Below are positions 27,889 to 35,150 of a DNA stretch of 44,617 nucleotides, in pieces (within the stretch, counting starts at the first letter, position 1; every line of letters starts with the position of its first letter). The translations under genes and the position numbers were made by a program. Under the pieces are notes generated by a model. The model was not told where the DNA came from. It worked only from the letters and a program-made list of their open reading frames with translations, and searched no databases. The DNA is from an uncultured Pelagibacteraceae bacterium (lineage in GTDB: Bacteria > Pseudomonadota > Alphaproteobacteria > Pelagibacterales > Pelagibacteraceae): assembly GCA_902574045.1 (NCBI GenBank), contig CACGMG010000005.1, positions 1-44,617 of the forward strand, in the 5' to 3' direction.

Positions 27889-27905
27889 TGCGTCTCAAAG
27901 ACGCA
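27889..27905. promoter_or_regulatory. inverted repeat between kdsB and cytochrome c genes
   Basis: TGCGTCT-CAA-AGACGCA, a perfect 7-bp inverted repeat with a 3-base centre, in a 93-bp divergent gap. In kdsB mRNA it would fold directly in front of the start codon. In DNA it could be an operator. Not followed by a T run, so not a terminator. Confidence 0.4.
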
Positions 27906-27976
27906 AATAGTATAAAGTAAATATAAGTTTTTTTAACTTAGTCGTGTTATATGTCAAATAAGTATTTGTCAAAATT

Positions 27977-28519
27977 ATGGATAGCTTTGAAATAAATAAA
28001 ATAATAGCTGCAATATTGTTAACCGTTCTCTTAATTATTGGTATTGGTAAATTTGCTGATATGCTTTTCCATGTAGATAAGCCAAAACAATCAGCCTACA
28101 AAATTGAGGGCCTTGAAACGATGACTACCTCTTCAACTCAAAAAGAAGCGAAAACAGTTGAAAAAGTGGACATTGCGAAATTACTTGCGATGGGTGATCT
28201 CGCTCATGGTGAAAAAGTTTTTAAAAAATGTAGTGCATGCCACATGATAGCAAGTGATGGAAAAAATATGATCGGACCAAATTTATGGAGTGTAATTGGA
28301 AGACAAGCTGGTTCAGTAAATGATTACAAATATTCTAAAGCTATGGTTGCTCACGCTAAAAAATGGTCATTTGAAGAAATGAATTTATATTTAATTAAAC
28401 CTCAAGCACATATAAAAGGAACAAAAATGGCATTTGCAGGTCTTAGAAAAGAAAAAGACAGAGCTTCAGTAATACTATACATGAACTCAAAAAGTAGTAG
28501 CCCAAAACCTCTTCCTTAG
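27977..28519 (+). CDS. membrane-anchored cytochrome c (CycM / c552 type)
   Basis: A class I c-type cytochrome of 180 residues. Residues 9-27 form one N-terminal membrane anchor (uncleaved), then a linker of about 50 residues. The haem motif is CSACH (Cys85, Cys88, His89). The IGPNLWSVIGRQAG loop follows, and KMAFAG supplies the Met151 sixth ligand. The haem domain lies in the periplasm and should carry electrons from the bc1 complex to a terminal oxidase, as CycM does in other Alphaproteobacteria. It overlaps the argF stop by 4 bp (TTAG, 28516-28519). Confidence 0.92.
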   Translation: MDSFEINKIIAAILLTVLLIIGIGKFADMLFHVDKPKQSAYKIEGLETMTTSSTQKEAKTVEKVDIAKLLAMGDLAHGEKVFKKCSACHMIASDGKNMIGPNLWSVIGRQAGSVNDYKYSKAMVAHAKKWSFEEMNLYLIKPQAHIKGTKMAFAGLRKEKDRASVILYMNSKSSSPKPLP

Positions 28520-29442
28520 CTAAAACACCAATTTATTATACTTTTTTGCGCATGAACTCTATTTAGTGCTTGCATCCAAACAACAGATTGTTTGCCGTCA
28601 ATTATCTCATCAGTAACTTCTTCACCTCTTCCTACGGGTAAACAATGCATAAAAATTGCATTTGATTTTGCTTTCTTCATTAATTTTTTATTAACTTGAT
28701 AAGGCTTTAAGTTTTTCTTTTTAACTTTTTTATCAACTTTGTCGTTCATTGAAACCCATTTATCAGTCATAATACAATCTGAGTTTTTTACTGCTTCATC
28801 TGGTTTTTGTGTAATTATAAGTTTTACATTATTTCTTTTAGCCCAATTTAATATTTTTTTATTAGGTGTATATTTTTTGGGGCACCCAATTTTTAATTGG
28901 AAATTAAATTTACCAGCAGCCTCTATCAAAGAATTGGACATATTATTATTTCCATCTCCTAGCCAAGAGATAATCTTACCTTGAACTGAACCTTTAATTT
29001 CCTCAAAAGTCAAAATGTCAGACATAATTTGACAAGGATGACTTTGATCAGAAAGACCATTGATAATAGGTATACCCAGGTGCTTTCCAAATTCCTCTAA
29101 ATTTTTATGTTTTGATGTTCTAAGCATAACTATATCTACGTATTCTGTTAATACTTTTGCTGTATCTTTCAGTGTCTCATCACCTTTTCCATAATGAATA
29201 CCTTCAGGGTTCAAAATGATAGAAGATCCACCTAATTGTTTAACAGCTATATCAAAAGACATTCTAGTTCTTGTAGACGGTTTTTCAAAAATCATAGCCA
29301 TTGATTTTCCCTCAAAAGGTTTATCTTCATCTGGTGAAGATTTATTTAAATTTTTTCTTTTTTCTTTTCTTGATTTTGCCTCCTCAATAATAAGTCTTAA
29401 CTCCTTAGAAGATAAATCAGAAATATTAATAAAATTTTTCAT
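28516..29442 (-). CDS. argF: ornithine carbamoyltransferase
   Basis: Ornithine + carbamoyl phosphate to citrulline in arginine synthesis. 308 residues. The carbamoyl phosphate motif is STRTR (56-60), followed by HPCQIMSD, the SMN-type ornithine motif (DKWVSMND), and MHCLPVGRGEEV. HCLP with SMG/SMN points to OTCase rather than aspartate transcarbamoylase. ATG overlaps the argD stop as ATGA. Gene order argD-argF is common in Alphaproteobacteria. Confidence 0.97.
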   Translation of the reverse strand: MKNFINISDLSSKELRLIIEEAKSRKEKRKNLNKSSPDEDKPFEGKSMAMIFEKPSTRTRMSFDIAVKQLGGSSIILNPEGIHYGKGDETLKDTAKVLTEYVDIVMLRTSKHKNLEEFGKHLGIPIINGLSDQSHPCQIMSDILTFEEIKGSVQGKIISWLGDGNNNMSNSLIEAAGKFNFQLKIGCPKKYTPNKKILNWAKRNNVKLIITQKPDEAVKNSDCIMTDKWVSMNDKVDKKVKKKNLKPYQVNKKLMKKAKSNAIFMHCLPVGRGEEVTDEIIDGKQSVVWMQALNRVHAQKSIINWCFS

Positions 29443-30605
29443 TTGTAGTTATCACAAACTTTATTTAAAATTTTTAATGCTAAATTAATTTCTTTTTTTG
29501 TAACATTTAAAGGAGGCAGAAGTCTGACAACATTTTCTGAACCTCTTATTGTGAGGAGACTATTGTCAGACAATTTATTTATAAAATTTGTTTGATCTTT
29601 TTTCAAACATAAACCAATTAATAGGCCTTTTCCTCTAACCTCTTTAATAATGTTTGGGTACCTATCTTTTATTTTATTGAGCTCTCTTATGAAGTATCTT
29701 CCATTATTTTTAACATTGTTTAAGAATCCTTTCTTAAACATTACATCCATTACAGCGTTTCCTGCGCTCATAGCTAATGGATTCCCTCCAAACGTAGATC
29801 CGTGGGTTCCAGGTTTCATCCCAGTTGCTACTTTTTTGTTAACTAATACAGCTCCAACTGGAAAGCCTCCCCCAATTCCTTTTGCTATAGGAACAATATC
29901 AGGTTTTATTTTTGCATGCTCAAAAGCTAAAAACTTTCCACTTCTACCAACTCCACATTGAACTTCATCTAAGATTAATAAAATTTTTTTCTTATTACAT
30001 AGTTTTCTCAACTCTTTTAAACAAAATTCTGGTATCACTTTTATTCCACCTTCTCCCAATATTGTCTCAACCATTATTGCAGCTGTCCTACTATTGATCG
30101 ATCTTTCTAAACCTTTGTGATCTCCAAAATTAAAATGATCAAAACCATCTACCTTTGGATAAAAGCCTTCTGTCATTTTTTTACTATTACTTGCAAAAAT
30201 TGTTGCTAACGTTCTTCCATGAAAACTATTATTTATACACAAAATTCTATTTTTTTTTTTCTTACCCTTAGAATAAAAGTATCTTCTTGCAAATTTAATT
30301 GACGCTTCTGTTGCTTCCGCGCCAGAGTTTTGAAAAGATATATAATCAGCAAATGTTTTTTGTTTAAGTCTTTTGGCCAATTTTTCTTGTTCAGGAATTA
30401 CAAATGCATTTGATACATGCCATAATTTTTTAGATTGTTTTTGAATAGCTCTATTTAAATAATTATTTGAGTGACCCAAGCAATTTACTGCTATACCTTG
30501 AACGAAATCTAAATATTTTTTACCATTAGATGCATACAAAAAACTACCTTTTCCTCTCTTGAAGGAAATTTTTTTTCTATTGTAAGTATTTAATATTGCA
30601 CTCAT
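29439..30605 (-). CDS. argD: acetylornithine aminotransferase
   Basis: PLP-dependent class III aminotransferase, acting on N-acetylglutamate semialdehyde in arginine synthesis. 388 residues. Typical stretches: YLDFVQGIAVNCLGH, FQNSGAEATEASIKFAR, NSFHGRTLATI, LILDEVQCGVGRSG, and IAKGIGGGFPVGAV, where the Lys binds PLP. The stop overlaps the argF start. The succinyldiaminopimelate step of lysine synthesis is a common second activity of this enzyme. It abuts the ABC-2 permease stop. Confidence 0.95.
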   Translation of the reverse strand: MSAILNTYNRKKISFKRGKGSFLYASNGKKYLDFVQGIAVNCLGHSNNYLNRAIQKQSKKLWHVSNAFVIPEQEKLAKRLKQKTFADYISFQNSGAEATEASIKFARRYFYSKGKKKKNRILCINNSFHGRTLATIFASNSKKMTEGFYPKVDGFDHFNFGDHKGLERSINSRTAAIMVETILGEGGIKVIPEFCLKELRKLCNKKKILLILDEVQCGVGRSGKFLAFEHAKIKPDIVPIAKGIGGGFPVGAVLVNKKVATGMKPGTHGSTFGGNPLAMSAGNAVMDVMFKKGFLNNVKNNGRYFIRELNKIKDRYPNIIKEVRGKGLLIGLCLKKDQTNFINKLSDNSLLTIRGSENVVRLLPPLNVTKKEINLALKILNKVCDNYK

Positions 30606-31418
30606 TTAAGATTTTATTTTATAACCTTTTTTAAATAAAATATATGCCACTAACCAGCTTAAAAAGCTTAAAAAAACTAAATAAATTATTCCTATCTCAA
30701 TAGAACCATCTGAACTACCAATAAAACTGTATCTAATTCCATCTATCATATAAAAAAAGGGATTGATTTCACTTATAGTTTTTAAAAAACTTGGCAATCT
30801 TTCAATTGAATAGAATGTACCTGACAAAAAAGATAATGGAATAATTATAAAGTTTGTAATTGTTGCCATGTGATCAAATTTTTCCGCCCATAAACCTGCT
30901 ATAATTCCTACATTACCTAAAATAAAAGAAGATAAAAAGGTAAACAAAATTAGAATAAAAAAATTTTTTATTTCTAAGTCTACAATAAAGTAAAATGTGA
31001 GTATTGAAACTCCAGCGATCATGAGGCTTCTAGTAACAGCAGCTAGTGAAATTGAAATAGTAACCTCTGTTGCAGATAAAGGCGCATAAAGAAGATCAAC
31101 AATATTACCTTGTATTTTGCTTATCATAAATGATGAAGAAGAATGAGAAAAAGACTGCTGAATAACCTGCATCGCAATCAACCCAGGAGCTAAAAAAGTA
31201 ATAAAAGAAACTCCTAGGACATCTCCTCTATCATTGCCTATAGCTAGAGAAAGCACCATTAAAAAAAGTAAAGATGAAATTAGTGGAGAAAAAATTGTTT
31301 GGGCCCAAACATTTAAAAATCTGAGAACTTCTTTTTGATATAACGTGCAAGCTCCAACCCAATTAATAAGACCAAATCTTCTTATTCCAAATTTATATTT
31401 TTTAATCTTTTCAACCAT
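30606..31418 (-). CDS. ABC-2 type transporter permease
   Basis: A 270-residue membrane protein with about six hydrophobic helices and the ABC-2 signature region (PLSFLSGTFYSIERLPSFLKTISEINPFFYMIDGIR). The N-terminus is cytoplasmic and precedes the first helix at about 38. No ATPase partner gene is adjacent; the nearby ZnuC belongs to another family. The substrate is unknown; relatives export polysaccharide, drugs or haem-related molecules. It ends one base before argD, so it may share that transcript. Confidence 0.85.
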   Translation of the reverse strand: MVEKIKKYKFGIRRFGLINWVGACTLYQKEVLRFLNVWAQTIFSPLISSLLFLMVLSLAIGNDRGDVLGVSFITFLAPGLIAMQVIQQSFSHSSSSFMISKIQGNIVDLLYAPLSATEVTISISLAAVTRSLMIAGVSILTFYFIVDLEIKNFFILILFTFLSSFILGNVGIIAGLWAEKFDHMATITNFIIIPLSFLSGTFYSIERLPSFLKTISEINPFFYMIDGIRYSFIGSSDGSIEIGIIYLVFLSFLSWLVAYILFKKGYKIKS

Positions 31419-31488
31419 TGATAGTCTTATAACTCCTTATTTAAAAAAACTGTGCAAAACTAATCCTATTAACAGGCTAACTTCGTTT

Positions 31489-31518
31489 TAATGTTTTAAA
31501 CTACAACATAATGTTTTA
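31489..31518. repeat. 10-bp direct repeat upstream of gcrA
   Basis: TAATGTTTTA occurs at 31489-31498 and again at 31509-31518, 20 bp apart start to start (about two helical turns), 38 bp before the gcrA ATG. The spacing suits a dimeric regulator, but an AT-rich 10-mer pair could arise by chance. Confidence 0.4.
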
Positions 31519-31556
31519 GTCATATTTATAAATACTAAATATAGCAAAAGTATACT

Positions 31557-32057
31557 ATGAGTTGGACTAGCGAGAAAGTTGAAAAATTAAAAGAGCTTTG
31601 GACTAAGGGCCACACTGCCAGTCAAATAGCTGAAGCACTTGGTGACACGACAAGAAACGCAGTAATAGGTAAAGCTCACCGATTAAATCTAGAAGCTAGA
31701 GCTCCTTCTAAAAATTCAAATTCACCTAAATCAAGAGAAAATAAACAGCTAGCAAAGCGTTCTGCTGCACCAATGTCCAGAAAAGCAAAATTTCAATCAA
31801 TTTTACTCGATAAAAGTTTTGAGCCTGAAAATCCAAAATCTTTGGAGGAATTAAACGAGGATACCTGCAAATGGCCTATAGGACATCCTAATGAGGAGAA
31901 ATTTTACTTTTGCGGCAGAAAACCGGAGAGTGATTTTCCATACTGCAAATTGCATGTTTTGTATGCCTTTCAGCCTAAGAATCAGAAAGAAGATGTTCTA
32001 GATAAAGAGGATGGCGTGCCAGAATTTATTGAGAAGAAAGTTAAATCAGCAGGTTAA
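31557..32057 (+). CDS. gcrA: GcrA family cell-cycle regulator
   Basis: Alphaproteobacterial transcription regulator, 166 residues. The N-terminal helix-turn-helix SWTSEKVEKLKELWTKGHTASQIAEALGDTTRNAVIGKAHRLNL is split across about residues 2-45 and is diagnostic. A polar linker follows, then a C-terminal RNA polymerase-interacting part with CKWPIGHP and FCGRKPESDFPYCKLH. In Caulobacter GcrA binds sigma70 holoenzyme and acts at GANTC sites methylated by CcrM; whether this organism has CcrM is not visible here. Divergent from the ABC-2 permease over 138 bp. Its stop is 1 bp from the zur stop. Confidence 0.93.
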   Translation: MSWTSEKVEKLKELWTKGHTASQIAEALGDTTRNAVIGKAHRLNLEARAPSKNSNSPKSRENKQLAKRSAAPMSRKAKFQSILLDKSFEPENPKSLEELNEDTCKWPIGHPNEEKFYFCGRKPESDFPYCKLHVLYAFQPKNQKEDVLDKEDGVPEFIEKKVKSAG

Positions 32058-32058
32058 A

Positions 32059-32460
32059 TTACTTGCATTTTTTACAAAGACCAAAAAGTTCTAAATTAAA
32101 TCTTTTAAACTTCATTCCTTTTTTGTAATTAAAACTTGATAAATATTTTGAGAGTTTAACATCACTAATTTCATCAACCATTTCACAACTTTCACAAATT
32201 GAAAACGCTGTAGCTTTTGAAATTTCACAATCAGAATTTTTACATGAAACAAAAGCATTTTTACTTTCAATTTTATGAATTTTTCCTATCTCGACTAATT
32301 TATCTAATGCTCGATAGACTTGTGGTGGTGCATTAATGCCTTTCTTCTGAACGCTAAAAAGTATCGTGTATGCTTTTAAAGGCTCTGGAGATTTATGAAT
32401 TAAATCAAAAATTATTTGCTGATTTTTGGAAAGATTATGTTCTTTATGCATTCTAGTCAT
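32059..32460 (-). CDS. zur: zinc uptake regulator, Fur family (Zur)
   Basis: A 133-residue Fur-family repressor. The N-terminal winged helix runs to about 75 (APPQVYRALDKLVEIGKIHKIES). The dimerisation part has C83, C88 and two CxxC motifs, 99-102 and 129-132, which bind structural zinc. The Zur assignment comes from position: it is the last gene of znuC-znuB-zur, and two Zur-like palindromes lie in the znuC/znuA promoter region. So it probably represses its own operon when zinc is plentiful. Confidence 0.9.
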   Translation of the reverse strand: MTRMHKEHNLSKNQQIIFDLIHKSPEPLKAYTILFSVQKKGINAPPQVYRALDKLVEIGKIHKIESKNAFVSCKNSDCEISKATAFSICESCEMVDEISDVKLSKYLSSFNYKKGMKFKRFNLELFGLCKKCK

Positions 32461-32475
32461 TGTACTGATTCTCCA

Positions 32476-33279
32476 TTAATTTTTCAATTTAATCGATTGT
32501 TTAATTTTTACCAATGAAAGTATAAATAAAAACAAGGAAGCCGCAATGATTGATGGGCCTGAAGATGTATTAAACTGTAACGAAGTAAACAAACCCAAAA
32601 TTACAGACAATAAACCCCCAAGTACTGAATAAATTACCATACTTTGAGGACTTGAAGAAATATTTCGCGCCATTGCAGCTGGTATGATTAACATTCCTGT
32701 AATTAATAATAGTCCAACCATTTTAATTGAAATAGCAATTATCCCAGCCATTAAAATTGTAAATATAGCTTTGGCTCTATCAGGATTTAAACCTTCGGCT
32801 TCTGCTAATTCGTAATTTACTGTTGATGCAAATAAAGGTTTCCAAATCAATTTAAGAATTAATAATATTAATGGCCCCCCTATCCATATAATTAATAAAT
32901 CATCAGCTGTAACTGCTAATATATCCCCAAATAATAATCCCATAATATCGAACCTTATGAATGTTAAAAAACCAATAACAACTAGTCCGACTGCTAAAGA
33001 TGAGTGAGCCAAAAGTCCTAATAAAGCATCGCCTGGTAGATTAGTTCTTTTTTGAAGTTGTATCAAAATTAATGCAATTAAAGATGAAATTATGAATACC
33101 GAAAGAGCAATGTTAAATTCCAAAGTATAAGCTAGTGTAACTCCAAGTAAAGCAGAGTGGGCAAGAGTATCACCAAAATATGATAATCGTCTCCATATAA
33201 CAAAACATCCAAGAGGCCCAGTTACAAATGCGATACCAAGTCCAGCTACTAACGCTCTTATAAAAAAATCATCAAACAT
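32476..33279 (-). CDS. znuB: zinc ABC transporter permease ZnuB
   Basis: Membrane subunit of the high-affinity zinc importer, 267 residues with about eight hydrophobic helices. It has the ABC-3 family pattern: GPLGCFVIWRRLSYFGDTLAHSALLGV at the N-terminus and LLLITGMLIIPAAMARNI later. It abuts znuC without a gap and is followed after 15 bp by zur. Manganese specificity is possible within the family, but the Zur context favours zinc. Confidence 0.94.
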   Translation of the reverse strand: MFDDFFIRALVAGLGIAFVTGPLGCFVIWRRLSYFGDTLAHSALLGVTLAYTLEFNIALSVFIISSLIALILIQLQKRTNLPGDALLGLLAHSSLAVGLVVIGFLTFIRFDIMGLLFGDILAVTADDLLIIWIGGPLILLILKLIWKPLFASTVNYELAEAEGLNPDRAKAIFTILMAGIIAISIKMVGLLLITGMLIIPAAMARNISSSPQSMVIYSVLGGLLSVILGLFTSLQFNTSSGPSIIAASLFLFILSLVKIKQSIKLKN

Positions 33280-34026
33280 TTAATTTTTTTTTATTTCACC
33301 TTCATTTGTATGAATATGATCATGACTATGTTTGTATCTTGTAAGTATTTGAGATGCTTGTTCTCCAAATAAAGCTTTATATTCATTATTTTTTGCAACA
33401 TCTATTGGAGATCCTGAACAACAAACATGACCGTTTAGGCAAACAACATGGTCAGTAGCACTCATTACAGTATGTAAGTCGTGAGAGATTAATAGTATTC
33501 CACAATTTAATTCATCAGAAATTTTCTTTATAAGTTCGTATAAAGCGATTTCACCAGTAAAATCTACCCCTTGTACTGGTTCATCAAGCACTAAAAGATC
33601 TGGTTTTTTTGAAATAGCTCTTGCAAGCAATACTCTTTGAAACTCACCGCCTGATAAGTCTCCCAAATTTTTATCTTTTAGATGAATAACACCTGTTAAA
33701 GATAAAGCTTCGTTAATAGCTTCATCTTTGAGATTTTCAGTTAGTACCATGAAATCATTCACTCTAAGTGGCAATGTCCAATCAATTGAAATTTTTTGAG
33801 GAACATATCCAACTTTATTCGTATATTTCTCGACTTCTCCATCGATTTTTTTATAAATTCCTAAAGCAATTTTAGCGGTTGTGCTTTTTCCAGAACCATT
33901 AGGGCCAATAAGAGTAACTATTTTACCTCTTTCAATTTCTAGTGATACTCCTTTAACGAGCCATTTGCCGTTTATACGAAAACCAGCTTGTTTTAATTTT
34001 ACTAAAATATTTTGATTTAAGCTCAT
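33280..34026 (-). CDS. znuC: zinc ABC transporter ATPase ZnuC
   Basis: ATP-binding subunit, 248 residues. Walker A GPNGSGKST (41-49), signature LSGGEFQRV, Walker B LLVLDEP, H-loop LISHDLH. The C-terminus is His-rich (HSHDHIH), often seen in ZnuC and possibly a zinc sensor or chelator. First gene of znuC-znuB-zur, divergent from znuA over 72 bp. Confidence 0.95.
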   Translation of the reverse strand: MSLNQNILVKLKQAGFRINGKWLVKGVSLEIERGKIVTLIGPNGSGKSTTAKIALGIYKKIDGEVEKYTNKVGYVPQKISIDWTLPLRVNDFMVLTENLKDEAINEALSLTGVIHLKDKNLGDLSGGEFQRVLLARAISKKPDLLVLDEPVQGVDFTGEIALYELIKKISDELNCGILLISHDLHTVMSATDHVVCLNGHVCCSGSPIDVAKNNEYKALFGEQASQILTRYKHSHDHIHTNEGEIKKN

Positions 34027-34047
34027 TTTATCTCTTGACTCTAAAAC

Positions 34048-34060
34048 GTTATATTATTAC
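34048..34060. promoter_or_regulatory. second Zur-box-like site
   Basis: GTTATATTATTAC, a near-palindrome matching the core of the site at 34065-34079, on the znuC side of the gap. Each divergent transcript would have its own operator. Confidence 0.55.
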
Positions 34061-34064
34061 ATAC

Positions 34065-34079
34065 TGTTATATTATAACA
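34065..34079. promoter_or_regulatory. Zur box between znuC and znuA
   Basis: Perfect palindrome TGTTATA-T-TATAACA, matching the known proteobacterial Zur consensus (GTTATnnTATAAC type). It lies 19 bp before the znuA ATG, where a bound repressor would block transcription. Confidence 0.8.
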
Positions 34080-34098
34080 ATTCTAACATACTATTATT

Positions 34099-35145
34099 AT
34101 GAAAAACATTAAAAAATTACCATTTATATTATCAATATTATCTCTATTTATTATTTTCTCGCCAGCAAAAGCTGATATCAAAGTAGTTGCATCAATAAAA
34201 CCTATACACTCATTAGCAAGTTATTTGATGGATGGGGTGGGTAAACCAGATTTAATAGTAGATGGATATGCTTCGCCACACGGATTTGCAATGAAACCGT
34301 CTCACGCAAAAATGTTACAAAATGCTGATTTAATCTTTTGGGTTGGTGAAGACTTGGAGAGTTTTTTAGAAAAACCATTAAATTCAATAGCAAAAAAAGC
34401 TGAAAAAATAGAATTAATGGAAATTAAAGGATTAAATAAATTAGAATTTAGAGAAAGAAACATATTTGAAGGACATGATGATCATGGACATGACGAGCAT
34501 AAAAAAGAAGATGAACATAAAGAACATGGTAATAAAGAAGATAAACACGATGAACATGGTCATGACGATCACAAAGAAGATGAACATAAAGAACATGGTC
34601 ATAAAGAAGATAAACACGATGATCACCATGAGCATGCTCACGGTGAACATGATCCACACATTTGGCTAGATCCAATGAACGCAAAAGTGATTTTAAAAGA
34701 AATGGCAGAGCATTTAATAGAAAATGATCAAGAAAACGCATCTACATATAAAGCTAATTTAAAAAAAGCACTCAAAGATTTAGATAAACTTTCAAAAAAA
34801 GTTAAATCTGAGTTAAATAAAGATTTTAAATCGATTGTTTTCCATGACGCCTATCAATATTTTGAAAAAAGATTTGATGTAAATGTTTTGGGAGCTTTTA
34901 CTGTAAATACAGATGTATTGCCTGGGGCTGAACAATTATCTGAAATCAGAGAAATAATTGAACATGACAAAGTAAGTTGTGTGTTTTCTGAACCTCAATT
35001 TAATCCTGACATAATCAATGCAGTAGCGAAAGATATGAATATTAAAACTGGTGTTTTAGATCCATTGGGAGCCACTTTAACCCCAGGAAAAACTTTATAT
35101 TTTGATCTAATTAGCAATATGTCTAAGTCCTTTAAAAGTTGTTAA
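34099..35145 (+). CDS. znuA: zinc ABC transporter substrate-binding protein ZnuA
   Basis: Periplasmic zinc-binding protein, 348 residues. Signal peptide of about 25 residues ending in AKA. Mature chain VVASIKPIHSLASYLMDGVG, YASPHGFAMKPSHAKMLQNADLIFWVGEDLE, and HDPHIWLDPMNA contain the zinc His residues. Between them a His/Asp/Glu-rich loop (about residues 128-182) is built from a 69-bp tandem duplication. Such loops in ZnuA are thought to collect zinc. The stop lies 5 bp from the ATP-grasp gene stop. Confidence 0.96.
   Translation: MKNIKKLPFILSILSLFIIFSPAKADIKVVASIKPIHSLASYLMDGVGKPDLIVDGYASPHGFAMKPSHAKMLQNADLIFWVGEDLESFLEKPLNSIAKKAEKIELMEIKGLNKLEFRERNIFEGHDDHGHDEHKKEDEHKEHGNKEDKHDEHGHDDHKEDEHKEHGHKEDKHDDHHEHAHGEHDPHIWLDPMNAKVILKEMAEHLIENDQENASTYKANLKKALKDLDKLSKKVKSELNKDFKSIVFHDAYQYFEKRFDVNVLGAFTVNTDVLPGAEQLSEIREIIEHDKVSCVFSEPQFNPDIINAVAKDMNIKTGVLDPLGATLTPGKTLYFDLISNMSKSFKSC
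34504..34622 (+). repeat. 69-bp tandem duplication in the ZnuA His-rich loop
   Basis: Two 50-bp copies, 34504-34553 and 34573-34622, differ by one base (AAT versus CAT, Asn versus His). The offset is 69 bp (23 codons), so the frame is kept. The near identity points to a recent duplication or to copy correction. Confidence 0.9.
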
Positions 35146-35150
35146 TTACT

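Noticed and set aside
34441-34741. Three overlapping open frames on both strands inside znuA
   Set aside because: They arise because the His/Asp/Glu-rich tandem repeat lacks stop codons in several frames; znuA has a signal peptide and family motifs, while the others have neither.
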